Shown here: piece by piece, positions 48,396 through 59,100 of the stretch
Layout: every line of letters begins with the position of its first letter
Position numbering within the stretch: position 1 is the stretch's first letter
Assembly (NCBI GenBank): GCA_009829735.1
Contig: CM020618.1
Span: 9,825,119-9,889,118 of the forward strand
Length of the DNA stretch: 64,000 nt
From: Pyropia yezoensis
Taxonomy: Eukaryota > Rhodophyta > Bangiophyceae > Bangiales > Bangiaceae
Reading direction: 5' to 3'
Translations under genes and position numbers: made by a program
The notes under the pieces: model-generated
The model's database searches: none
What the model saw: the letters and a program-made list of their open reading frames with translations, nothing else
Told to the model about the DNA's origin: nothing

Positions 48396-49943
48396 ATGCC
48401 GTCGTCCGGGTCGGCGTCGGTGTGGGCGCGCGTGGCGGCGGCGGTCGCGCTGACGCGGCTGGTGCTGCCTGACGCTGTCGGCCGCGCCGTCGACGGCGCG
48501 GCGGTAGCGGTGGTTGACGGCGCGCTCGCCGACGGCACCCCGCTCACCGTCTACCGCCGCCGGGGGGCGGCGGCGGCGGCGTCGGCGGCGGCGGCGCTGC
48601 TGGAGGGCGGCGGTGAGGGGGGGGGCGGCGCCACTCCGCGAGGGGAGGGGGGGGGCAGGGGGGCTGGCGGCGGTGGCGGTGGTGGCGTCGATGCCGGCGG
48701 TCGGGGTCGCGCCGGCGGCGGTGGCGGCGGCGGTTGCGACGGCGATGGTGGCGGGGGCGGTTGGAGCGCTCGCTCGCCGCCGCCGGCACCACCAACGACG
48801 ATTGTGCTGCTCCACGGCATGGCCGCGTCGGGCGCGTCGGACCCCCGGCTGGTGCGGCTGGCGGCGGCGTGCGCGCTCGCCGGCCACCCCGTCGTGCTGC
48901 CGTCGGTGGCGGGCCTCGTCCGCTGCGAGGTGGGCGGCGAGTCGGTGGCGGCCGTCGCCGCGGTCGTCGCGGCCATCCGTGGCCGCCAGGACCTGTGCCC
49001 GGGGGGCGTGGTGAGCCTCGTCGCGCCGTGCATTAGCGGGGGGCTTCTGCTCATGGCGGGCGCGCAGGTGTGTACGGGGGCGACCGCCGCCGCCGCTGCC
49101 GTCGCGGAGGGGGCGCGGGGGATGAGGGGGGGCGGCAGCGGCGGCGGCTCGGGCCACCCGGGGGTGGGGCCGTCCCCAATTGGGGGCGTACTGCTGGTAG
49201 GCGCCCACGCGAGGGTGGGGACGGTGTTTGAGTGGGCCTTCTTCAGCCCGACCGCCGACCCCTACGCGCGGACGGCCATGCTCCTCAACGCCCTCCCCCT
49301 GATGCCCCTGTCGCTGGTGGCGTCGGCCGTCGCCACCGCCGCCGCCGCCGCCGACGCCGACGCCGACGACGACGGCGATGACGCCGCCGCCGCTGCGCCC
49401 GTGCCAGCCGCCGCCGACGTGGCGGGCGCCCGCACCCTCCTCCGCGCCACCCTCAACGATGACCACCACCGGCGTGCCGCAGAGCTGCCCGCCGCGCTCG
49501 CCGCCGCCGCCCCCGGCGCCGTCCGCGTTTTCACTGCGTTGATGTCGCCCGCCGGGGTGGCCCGAGTGGGCCGCGCCCTCCCCGCCACTCCCGCCTACCG
49601 CGCGTTTGCCGCCGCGCTGTCGCCTGTGGGCGCGGTGGTGCCCGCCCTCCGCGCACGGGCGGTGGTGCTGCTCCACGGGGCGGACGACGCGGTGGTGCCG
49701 CCCGCCGAGACGGCGGCCTTGGCGGCCCACCTGCGGGCTGGGCGGGAGAGGTGGCAGGGGGAGGGGGGGGAGCGGGGGGACGGGGGGGTACCCGTCGTGC
49801 ATGCCCTCGTGTCGCCGCTGCTCGGCCACGGCGACAGACGGGGGGTGACATGGGCGGCGGTGGTGGCACTGGTGCGCGCGTTTGCCGTCTTCTTTGAGGC
49901 CGCCTCGGGTGGGGGGGGGGAGGGGGCGGACGTCGCACGGTAG
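48396..49943 (+). CDS. Alpha/beta-hydrolase-fold protein, Gly-rich insert
   Basis: 515 residues from the ATG at 48396 (the frame extends to a GTG at 48327). An extremely Gly-rich segment (~residues 70-125) separates an N-terminal part from a hydrolase core: TTIVLLHGMAASG with oxyanion-hole HG at 140-141, the nucleophile-elbow position LVAPCISGG with S214 (C212 nearby), AVVLLHGADDAVVPP with D430/D431, and LLGHGDRRG with H478. Order and spacing fit a Ser-Asp-His triad. The elbow is CISGG rather than strict GxSxG. An Asp/Ala-rich stretch (ADADADDDGDDAAAA) lies in the lid region. Substrate unknown; an esterase/lipase or acyltransferase-like role is possible. The low-complexity inserts follow the local GC bias. 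Confidence 0.75.
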   Translation: MPSSGSASVWARVAAAVALTRLVLPDAVGRAVDGAAVAVVDGALADGTPLTVYRRRGAAAAASAAAALLEGGGEGGGGATPRGEGGGRGAGGGGGGGVDAGGRGRAGGGGGGGCDGDGGGGGWSARSPPPAPPTTIVLLHGMAASGASDPRLVRLAAACALAGHPVVLPSVAGLVRCEVGGESVAAVAAVVAAIRGRQDLCPGGVVSLVAPCISGGLLLMAGAQVCTGATAAAAAVAEGARGMRGGGSGGGSGHPGVGPSPIGGVLLVGAHARVGTVFEWAFFSPTADPYARTAMLLNALPLMPLSLVASAVATAAAAADADADDDGDDAAAAAPVPAAADVAGARTLLRATLNDDHHRRAAELPAALAAAAPGAVRVFTALMSPAGVARVGRALPATPAYRAFAAALSPVGAVVPALRARAVVLLHGADDAVVPPAETAALAAHLRAGRERWQGEGGERGDGGVPVVHALVSPLLGHGDRRGVTWAAVVALVRAFAVFFEAASGGGGEGADVAR

Positions 49944-50822
49944 GCCTCGGGACTGATGGATGGAGGGCGTTAGGCGTATTGGCGGTGACTGGCTGTTGTA
50001 TGCTTCTGCCCCCTCCGCAGGGACGGGCGTGGCTTGGTGCCCCACTCTGCCGGCGAGGGGCGCTGTCGGGTGCGGGGTCCCCCGCCCCGCAGGCGTCGCC
50101 GTGCCCGCCACGCCATCTGCTGTCATGGGCGGCCGCCCTCAAGACCGGGGTGAGTGTGGTAGCGCCCCACGTGCGCCACGCCCGTCGCTGCTGACCCGGT
50201 CGGGCTTCCCCCCTCTCATGGACACTGCATCTTCGCGCACACGGCGGCGGCGCCACTGGCGGCCTGACCCGCGACGGCCCTCCCGGGGTCGGGTCGGGGG
50301 CGGCTGCGGCGGGGCGGCCTGCCCTGGCGGCCGCGGCGGGGCGGCCTGCCCCGGCGGCCGCTGCCATCACTGCGTTGCTCTAGGCGCGGTGGCTGCGCCG
50401 GCGGCGACCGCCGCGCGCGCGGCACGCACCCCCGTGGATTGCTGGGGCAGCCGGTTGGATTTCCCCCCCGAGGGCGCACGACGCGACGAGGGGCGCGCGA
50501 CGCTCGTCGCCACGCTGGCCAGCGGGGGTGCGCGACGCGGGCGCAGCCGCGCAGGACACCCGCGCCGCGGGCTGGGGCAGCACGCAGCGTGGGTGCGGCG
50601 GCGCCCCCCCCCCCCCCCCCAATCTCGCCGTCGGGGGTCGGCCGGGGCAGGCCGACTGCGATGTGGGTGCCGCGCAATGGGGAAGGGCCCCTCCCGACGG
50701 AGGGCGATGCATGTACAGTCCGGAGGATCGGAAAAAAAAAAAAAGAACGGTGACTGCGGTGAGAGCGCAACGGGCGGGTCAAGCATACCAGGCAAACGCA
50801 CCAAGTTGGGTTACGGGGGGCG
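49944..50822. other. Intergenic between convergent hydrolase and MAPK genes
   Basis: 879 bases separating two gene 3' ends. Contains a run of C at about 50608-50622, a run of A at about 50729-50743 and a 21-base GC repeat (GCGGGGCGGCCTGCC...) near 50310-50355. Open frames crossing it are GC-bias artefacts. Confidence 0.5.
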
Positions 50823-53286
50823 TCACGCGGCGGCTCTGCCGTCCACCGCCATTTCGTCTCCAAAGGTGTCCCCCGACGCTGATGGTCCCGCCTCCCCGCC
50901 GCCTCCTCCTACATCGCGGGTGCCCCCCCTCACCCAACCCCCACGGACGGGGTCGTCGGTCATGCCCACCCTCCCAGACCCAGACCCCTCGGTCCAGTCG
51001 GGGGCGGCCAGGGAGCTCTCGGGCGCCTCGGTGTGGTACGCCCGGCCCGACGTGTACTGCTTGGCCACGCGCGCCATCTTCTCCTTTGGCAGGCTCGTCG
51101 TCCGCCGCTCGCTGATGCCGCGCTCCACGCTCTGCACGCCGCGAGCAAACGCCTCGGCCTCGCTCAATTGGTCATAGCCGCCGCCGCTGCCGCCACCCAA
51201 GCCACCCCCGAAACTCGCACCGCCGCTGGTAAAGCGGCCACGAGAGGACGCGCGGGCCGTGGCACGGGTAAGCTCCTTGGCCAGGTCGGGGTTGTACAGC
51301 GCCGCCTCCTCGAGGATAAGCCGCCGCATCTGGGCGGCATTCAGCCGCCGATTCTCAAACTCAAACTCCTCCCGGGGGATGGGCGCGGCGGTGGCTTCGG
51401 CACCAGGCTCGTAAAAGTCCTCAAAGTAGGGGTGGGCGAGCGCCTCGAGGGCGGTCGGCCGGTCCGCGGGGTCAAAGGCGAGGAGCTTGGACAACAGGGA
51501 GAGGGCGTTGGGGTCGGCAGACGGGAAGAGCTCTTCGAGCGGCCGCCGCGCTTGGGGGGGCAGTGACTGGAAGTGGTGCCGTACTCTGTCCGACGCCACC
51601 TTGGCCAGCGTCGGTGCTGACGGTGTGCCCAAAACATTCATGATCAGGCGGAGTTGCTCATAGCCCGAAGCGCCAGGGAACATCGGTCGACCCTTGCCGA
51701 GGAGTTCGGCAAAGATACAGCCTGGAGAAACATCAGAAAAACAGACAGAAGCATAGGAGGAAAGTGGCATCGCCCGCGACCTCCAAAAGTGCAGTACGTG
51801 TCAGTACGAGCTGGACAGGCGCGGTTCGAGCGACACCACTCGCAAGCGGCCCTCAGATACCGCTCGCCTCTCACAACCTTCACCCCAGGAGCACCCGCCA
51901 CCTCCGTTGACCCCACCGACCACGAACCGTGCTGGTCCCCATATCCCCTCCGCCCCGTTTCACCCCCACGCAGACGTACCTACAGACCAAATGTCGATGG
52001 CTGTTGAGTAGGGCGCAACGTGCGTTGCAATGAGCTCCGGTGCACGGTACCAGCGCGTCGCCACGTAGTCTGTCCAGATGACCATGTCCGGCTCATTGTC
52101 CCACGCCACCCTGGCAAGGCCTATGTCACGCGCGCAACAGAAAGACAACACAGCAGCGACCAACCAAAAGGAGGATGCACGGTGCCGCTTGAGTGTCAAT
52201 GCCAGTGTCCAGTCGTCTCACTTCTCCCCATCAACCACTCGCTCCACCACCAGTGCCGCAAAAATCCGAGGGGTTTCGCCTCTGGCTAATCACCCTCCCA
52301 CCCCCTACCATCCAACCGCGGTGAACCCATTGCCCCCGCCCCACTCAACGTACCAAAATCGCAAATGCGGAGCTCGCACTCCTTGTTGAGCAGGATATTG
52401 CTGGGCTTAATGTCCCGGTGGAACACTCCCGCGGAGTGGAGGTAGTGTAGCCCCCTCAGCAATTGGTACATGAAGAACAGCACGTGCGTGTCTGAGAGTG
52501 CTGCATTCGACCGAAGCACGTGGCCCAGGTCCGTGGGCTGCGTGCACAAGACATGGCAGATGGCCAAGCGCGCCGTCGCGGGAGACAATGGTTAGATACT
52601 CAACTCGTGCATCTGTGTGTCCGCGGACAATGTGCGTCCGCGGACAATGCGTGTCCGCGGGCAATGGGTGTGCTGCTCACCGTTTAGCTTTGGTCAACTC
52701 TTCGCTCCGATCCTCCCGTCCAGACGTGTGGCGCCCCCACCGTCCGCCCCCCCTCTGAACATACCATTAGCTCCAGGACGGCAAAGATGTCGTTATAGCT
52801 GGTGGGACGTGCGGGGACTAAAAGGTCGCGAATCTCCACAATGTTGTCGTGGCCCCTCAACAGTCGCATAAACTTGAGCTCGCGCAGGATCCGGACGGCA
52901 ATGGGAATCTGGTCAAAGCCCCGCTGCATGCGCTTCACGGCCACCTCCGCGCCCGTCACCTGGTCAATGGCAGACACGACCAGCCCCGACGCGCCCTGCC
53001 CGACCACCTGCTCCACCCGGTAGCGGTTGCCCTGGACGGGCTCGTCGAAAAAATGGCGACGGAGGTAGCGGAGCTCCTGAAGCCGCCGCGACCCCACCGG
53101 ACGGGGTGCACGGGCGCCGCTGGGGGGGGGGGCTGCGGCCACCACCCCGCCGCCGGTGGCACCTCCGCCAGTCGAGCCCGACGACGCTGCTGCCGCATCC
53201 GCGCTCCCCGCTGCCTCTTCCTCTGCACGGGACATGGCGGGGGCGGCCACCGCGGCTGGCGCGCCGTCCGCTGCGCCCTGATCCAT
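50823..53286 (-). CDS. MAP kinase with TDY activation motif (4 exons)
   Basis: Exons on the minus strand: 53286-52765, 52537-52354, 52120-51980 and 51721-50823; total 1746 bases, 581 residues. Introns start GTATGT, GTACGT, GTACGT and end CAG, TAG, CAG; all joins keep frame and kinase homology. ATG 53286 has a perfect context (CACCATGG). A ~85-residue low-complexity N-terminus precedes the kinase domain: GQGASG 96-101, AVKR with K118, HRDIKPSN with D216, DFG with D234, and the activation loop [14 protein letters not shown] with TDY at 252-254 instead of TEY. TDY and the following WYRAPE match plant group D MAPKs; these also carry long C-terminal extensions, as here (~200 residues, Gly/Ser-rich). 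Expected role: cytosolic/nuclear stress or cell-cycle signalling; the upstream kinase is unknown. Confidence 0.92.
52620..52670. repeat. 17-base tandem repeat in MAPK intron 1
   Basis: Three near-identical units starting TCCGCGGACAATG (third TCCGCGGGCAATG), 52620-52636, 52637-52653 and 52654-52670. Each contains the palindrome TCCGCGGA. Probably a small minisatellite. Confidence 0.8.
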
Positions 53287-54672
53287 GGTGCTTCGGCAGC
53301 ACACCCGGTGGCGGTAACAAAGCACGTCGGGCAAGCAGCTGCCTCTCGCAGGCTGTCTAGGAAGCTGGACGGGGAACGAAGAGGGGCTGCTAAGGTGCGT
53401 CCCGCGCGCGCGAGCGCGTGCTGCGGCCAGCAGCGATCTGGACCGAACGGGCGTCAAGACCCTCCCTCGCAGGCGGCGCACCGGTTTAGCGAGGGAGGCG
53501 GACGGGCGGGTCTGATCGTGCCGGCCTCTCCCGATCAGTCACCGGTTTGGGCACTCGGCAAGCACGCGTGCCACGACCCACCCGCTGCAGCAGCCCTGAG
53601 CCTGAGTCACGCCGTGAAGCCTCTGAGTTTGCACATGGTCATCTGCGTCTGACGGTCGGAGGCGGGTGGGTCTTGGAGAGGGCCCTGGAGAGGGGGCCCC
53701 CTGGGAGAGGGGGGAGTCCTGCGAAAGCACACACCAGATGCGTGGACCACCATTCCGGTAGAGAAGGGGGTTCCACGGCACCAAACGGGGGGGAGTGGGT
53801 GGGCGCCTGTGCCGTGTTCGCTGTGGCCGCCGGTGGAGCGTAGCGTCCGCTGGCGGTGGTCTTGGTCTGGCGGCGCACACCGACGCTGACGGCACAAACT
53901 CTGACAGACGGACCGGGTGGCCCAGAGCGCGGGAGGCGCGTGCGCTGGACCCCACGTTTGGGGCGCGCCACACCGGCCCAAGACGGTGCCAGTGTACAGG
54001 CAATCTTGTCGAGATACATACGGGGAGGGGCGGCGGGAGCACCCCCGTAGGGCGCCGCGCGGGCACCCCCCCGTTCAAGGGTCACCACCGCGAAGGGCGT
54101 TTGCGGCCGAAATTGGGTGGCGTTGACACCAGATCTGGCACGCTCTGGAGCCGCTCCGCGCCAATTCCCTGAAATCGGTTGAGGTGCCCGGTGGTCCACT
54201 GTCGCTTCCGCACTGAAGGGCGTAGGCCGCACATTCAACGGCAGCGGGCGTCCGTCTCTGGAGGGGCCCGACGAGCGACAGGACGAGGACCGGCACGCAC
54301 ACAGTGGCCACTGGGGCAGCGCTTGCAGTCACAGGGTCGGTGGGTCCATAAGTGTTGACGGTGACAGGGTGCATGTACCCAGCGGCGTGGCGCCACGTCG
54401 GCGGGACGACGTGTCACCTGTGCGGGTGGGGTGTCCCAGAGGCACGGGAAGGACGGCGAAATCTGGCAGCTGATCCTTCCAGCGTTCAACAGCTGAAAAA
54501 TCTAAATAAATACACAAACTTAATTTCCACAGGGAGTCTTGATCCCTTCCTCGGTCACCGAGGCTCGGAGTCACGCCCTCTCCTGCTTGCTTGAGCAACC
54601 GTCCTCCTCGTCGCCTCCAGTCTCGTCATAGCTACACACCTATCTACATACAGACCTTTACCCTGCCCCACC
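53287..54672. other. Intergenic between divergent genes
   Basis: About 1.4 kb between MAPK (minus) and the gene at 54673 (plus). No frame with a recognisable domain; promoters of both genes are expected here. A short A/T-rich patch lies at 54493-54535 (AAATCTAAATAAATACAC). Confidence 0.5.
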
Positions 54673-55464
54673 ATGGTGACATTGGTTGCCTCTGCGGCAC
54701 GCGCGGCCACCACTGCGGCCGCCACCGGGAAAGCCGCACCCCTCGCCTGGCGTCTTCTTCCCACGCTCACGGCCTCGTCAGTGGCCCAGCCTGGCCGCCA
54801 GCCGTTTGGCGCGCCCCTGGACACGACGCTGCGGATAACCACGCACGACGACGCGGCAGTGCTTGTCGCAGCGGCCGCTTCTTTTGAGGTGGACATTGCC
54901 TGTTGTGGCAGCGGCGGTGGCGGCGTTGGTGTCGGCGTCGCTGGTGGGGGGGGTGCCACCATCTCCCCACTGGCCGCTACCCCGCTAGTACCCCTGTCTG
55001 GCGACGGAGCGGTGCACGAACTGGCGTTGCCATTGGGCGCCGCGCTTGCCGCCCTGCAGCTGCGCGTATCGGCCGACGCGCTTTGCAACGTGGGGCTGCT
55101 GCGCTTGGCGCTGGTCGTGAGGGGCGGCGGCTCCGCCGCCGCCGCGACCACCACACCCGCACCCGCCCCCGCGGCAACGACTGCTGACGCGGGGGGGGGA
55201 GGAAGAGCGGCGGCGGCCGCGGCCGCCCCCGCTCGTTGCGGGGCAGGTGGTGACCCTCTGTTGGCGGCCGCAGCAGCTGCTGCCGTGGCGGCGGTGCAGG
55301 AAGCGTGCCCGCCGTCGGCGGCGGGGGCCGCGTCGGAGGACGGCGGAGCGGTGGTGGTGGCGGAGCGCTCGCTGGTGGTGGAGGTGTTTCGGGACCAGCG
55401 GGAGGGGCGAGTGGGGGGGGACGATCACGATATTCTCTTCCGACGCATCTTTGTGGAAGAGTAG
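54673..55464 (+). CDS. Hypothetical protein, Ala/Gly-rich, 263 residues
   Basis: ATG in perfect context (CACCATGG), 263 residues ending FRRIFVEE. I do not recognise a family. It has an Ala-rich N-terminus (possible organelle presequence), a beta-rich-looking middle (TTLRITTHDDAAVLVAAAAS, VHELALPLGAALAALQLRVS), long Ala/Gly/Pro low-complexity inserts, and a charged C-terminal block (VVEVFRDQREGRVGGDDHDI) free of the low-complexity bias, which argues that the frame is real. It points toward the RNA polymerase III gene, which converges on it. Confidence 0.55.
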   Translation: MVTLVASAARAATTAAATGKAAPLAWRLLPTLTASSVAQPGRQPFGAPLDTTLRITTHDDAAVLVAAAASFEVDIACCGSGGGGVGVGVAGGGGATISPLAATPLVPLSGDGAVHELALPLGAALAALQLRVSADALCNVGLLRLALVVRGGGSAAAATTTPAPAPAATTADAGGGGRAAAAAAAPARCGAGGDPLLAAAAAAAVAAVQEACPPSAAGAASEDGGAVVVAERSLVVEVFRDQREGRVGGDDHDILFRRIFVEE

Positions 55465-56134
55465 ATCCCGGGGTGGGGCGCGCGGTAGGGGTCGCGGGAA
55501 TTGCAGCACTCGCGATAGGGAACGGGGAGGTGTGCGCGCGCGGTCTGAGAGGGGGGCGGTGCGCCCGTCGTCCACTTTCGAGGCGAAGTGGGCCCTCCCG
55601 GCGTGCGCGGGATAGTGACGATGGAAGGGGGGCACACCGCCGGGCACTCGCTGCCGCTGCTACCGGCGTGCGGGGATCGCTTCGCAGACCGCCCCGGCAA
55701 CGGCGAGGTCGGGCGGCGGCGGGGCGGCAGCGGCAGCGGCGATGGCGGTGGCTGCGTGGCGATGGTCGCCAATGTCGTGGCACGCGAACAAGGGGCCGCC
55801 GGGGGCGCGGCGGCCCTTGTGAAAGGGAGGGCGGCGCTCGGGAAACCGATTGCCCAGCGGGCGGCCACTCAGGCGGGTGGTGCCACTCCGCGCGGGCGCC
55901 CGCAGCGGGCCCACGCCCCGCGGGCGGTGGCCGGGCGTCGCACGAAGGGTGGGTGCCGTTGGCGTGCGCTGCGCGACGGGCCGGCCAGCAGCACCCCAGG
56001 GGTTAGCAATAAGACACGTCTCCCCAGTGGGGGAGCTAGAGGGAGGTGAGGACATAGAAAAAAAAGTGGCAGACGGCCGACAGCACAGCGCAGCACTGGT
56101 GACAAAAAAAAGAGGAGAACGCACAGGCACGCCG
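55465..56134. other. Intergenic between convergent genes
   Basis: 670 bases of GC-rich sequence between the 3' ends of the 263-residue protein gene and RPC1; alternative frames here are low-complexity. Nothing else seen. Confidence 0.5.
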
Positions 56135-59100
56135 TTATGAGGCCGCCACAGGCGTGGGGGCCCACTCGCTAAACAGCGCTCGTCTTGGCTGCGTCATCGT
56201 CGGGTCGTCGTCTGCGTCGGTGGACCCATTGGGGACCGCGGCAGCCGCCGAGGCCGTGCCCTCCTCAGACACCACGGCGGTGGTGCGGCTACGCGGGTGA
56301 GGTGGTCGAGACGACTTGCCACCACTGTCCCGCAACAGCTTGAACATGCCCGTGCCGAGCGGCACTTGCCGCCCCATAATGATGCACTCGCTCACGCCGG
56401 CAATGGCGTCTGCGCGCGAGTGGACGGCAGCGTCAAAGAGGTGGTCGACAGTCATCTCAAAGGAGGCAAGCATGAGGGTGGAGGTCTTGAACTTGGCAAT
56501 ACCAAACCGGGTGATGCCCAGCACCTCCCCGCGGAAGGTCATGACGTCCGCGAGCAGCGCCACATGCCGCGCATCGATGCTCATACCGTGGGAGCTCATG
56601 GTAAACTGGATCTCGTGGGTGATGGCGTACCGTGCCGCCTCGATACCCAGGCCCCGCTCCGTCGCCATAATGTGGTTGCACTTGACATTCTCTCCGTCCA
56701 CGCCCGAGACGGCCATCACCGACGTGATATCTTCCCCCTCCACCAGCAGGTTGTAGCTGCCGTCCGTCTTCTCGTTGATGACCGCCCGGTGCACAGAGCC
56801 AATGCCCTCGACAATCACCTTGGGCAAGAGCGCCCGCAGCACCTGCATGTGACCAAACGCGTCCGCGTCGGCCTGGCCGCCGGTAGCAGCGACTACGCGG
56901 CCGCGGCCACGGGCTGACACCGCCGCTGGTCGCACACGGAGACGGTACCGGCCGGTCACCTCAATGTGATGGGCCTTGAGCTTGAGCTTGGGCGTCAGCA
57001 GCAGACGACGCGCCACCTTGGGAGCGTCCACATCCAGCTGCACCTTGCGGAGGGTGTCCTCGTCCAGGCGAATCGAGATGTACGCCACATCCTTCTCGTA
57101 CACCTCCTTAATGTACTCGGCTACCTCCCCCAGCAGCGTACGTTCGATGCGCGCCTTCACAATCCGCGCAGCCACAAGGTCTCGATTCGACACTAGCTCT
57201 GCCGTGATGATGGGGGTAGAAATGGCCTTGGAAGCGTTGATAATCTCCTTGATCCGCGGCACACCCTGGGTGATGTTCATGGACGCGACGCCGGCAAAGT
57301 GGAACGTTTTGAGCGTCATCTGCGTGCCGGGCTCACCAATGGACTGGGCACCCAGTGCGCCAACCGCCGTACCGGGTTCAGCGGTCGCGCGCGCAACCTT
57401 GCGGGCGACGATGCGGAAGAAGCGCTCGGCGGTGCCCGCCCGCACGCCGTGCGCAGCGTCCACAGCAGCGAGCAGGACAGGCAAATCGACTGCCTCGCCA
57501 CTGCCACTGGTTGAGTCCATTGCCCCCGCCACGCGCGACTCGGCAGCTGACAGCGCAGCGGCGTGCGCGTCAGCCACCTCTTGCACAAACGCTTTAAGAA
57601 GCTTAACCAGCTGCTCAGAATAGTCGCGGCCTCCTCGGATACCAGCCGCAACTGCCTGGTCAGCCGCCGCCACCAGCTCCTCGGGCCGAAGGCACCGCAG
57701 GTCGGCCTCCGAATCGACACCACCAGCGCCCGCGGCAGCGGCGTCCGCCAGGATGCGTTTCATATTGACAGGGAGGTCCCCGTCCACGGATTCCATCTCG
57801 GACGGGTCTAGGCCGTCGTCACCATACACCACCTGCACAACTGCCCCATCCGACGCCCGCACAGTGCCGTCGTAGTGAACCGCCAGGTCCTCTAGCGCCT
57901 TCATCAGTCGCCGCTGCATGTAGCCGGTCTCGGCTGTCTTGACAGCAGTGTCGACCAGGCCCTCGCGACCGCCCATGGTGTGGAAGAAGAACTCCGTGGA
58001 GGTCATGCCGGAGAAAAAAGAATTTTCCACAAAGCCCTTGGCAGCGGGCGTGCGTGCAGCCAGGCCAGGGGGGAAGTGCGGCAGGGAGCGTCCAAAGAAG
58101 CCATCAGGTGCACGAGAGCCACCAACAGTCTGCTGCCCAACACAAGACACCATCTGAGAGATATTGATGGTGCTGCCCTTGCTGCCGCAGAGCGTCATGA
58201 TCAGTGGCGCGTTGACGTTGGGGTCTAGGTCAGAAATACACGCTTGCCCCGCGTCTTCCCGAATCTTGGACAGCTCCGAGTTCAGCAGCGCCTCCAGCGT
58301 CTCCTCCAACGAGCAGCCGGGCCGAGGCACCAGCTTGCCCACCCGCAGCTCCTCAATTGTTTCGTCACATTTGGCGTAGCCTGCATTCATCAGGCGGGCC
58401 TTGTGGTCGCGCAGCGCCGCAGAGGGTGTCACGTCGCCCACTCCAATGGAGAAGCCTCCGTCCGAGTGCCAGCGAGCAGCCAGCTTGGCCAGCCGGTTCA
58501 TGGCCGCCCCTGCCGCAGGCGCGCCCGCCGCCCGCCCTAGCAAATATAGGATGCCTTGCTTGCAACCCGCGCCAAGTGACTTCTTGCCTACCTGACCACA
58601 CAGGAGGTCTCCGCCGCGGACCGTCACCCAGCCATCCTTGACACACATCTCGGCGGCGACGCGGTTGTTCGTCTTCCCATTGAGCGAAAAGGGCTTCTCA
58701 CTCACCTCACAGGTAAGGCCCCGGAGGATAGCCTGCACTCCCGCTTCCCCATCCTCCCCAATGTACACTGACGCAATGGACGACGCAAACAGGTATGAAA
58801 ACACCTGCTTACCCGTCCACAGCAACACGGGCTTGAAGATGGACGGTGGCGGGAGCTCCCATTCGCCCGTCTTCTCCTTGCCAAACGACGCGCCATGGTG
58901 GTCAAAGTCTGACATCCCCCCCGCGTCGTCCATAAAGGCGCAGACACGGCTGAACTCGGTGGCGTCAAACATCATGTCTTTCCGCGTCAGCAGGAAGGCC
59001 GCCGTCAAAAAGTCCTGAGTCGCAGCAATCAGCGGCTCACCGTTCCGGGGAGTGACCAGGTTGGCGTGGACGGCCATAAGCGCCTGAGCCTCAGCCCGCG

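Noticed and set aside
48336..50126. 596-codon minus-strand frame opposite the hydrolase gene
   Set aside because: Low-complexity mirror of Gly/Ala codons; the plus-strand frame has the hydrolase motifs and an ATG.
49960..51177. 405-codon plus-strand frame running into the MAPK 3' exon
   Set aside because: It is antisense to real kinase C-terminal coding sequence and otherwise low-complexity.
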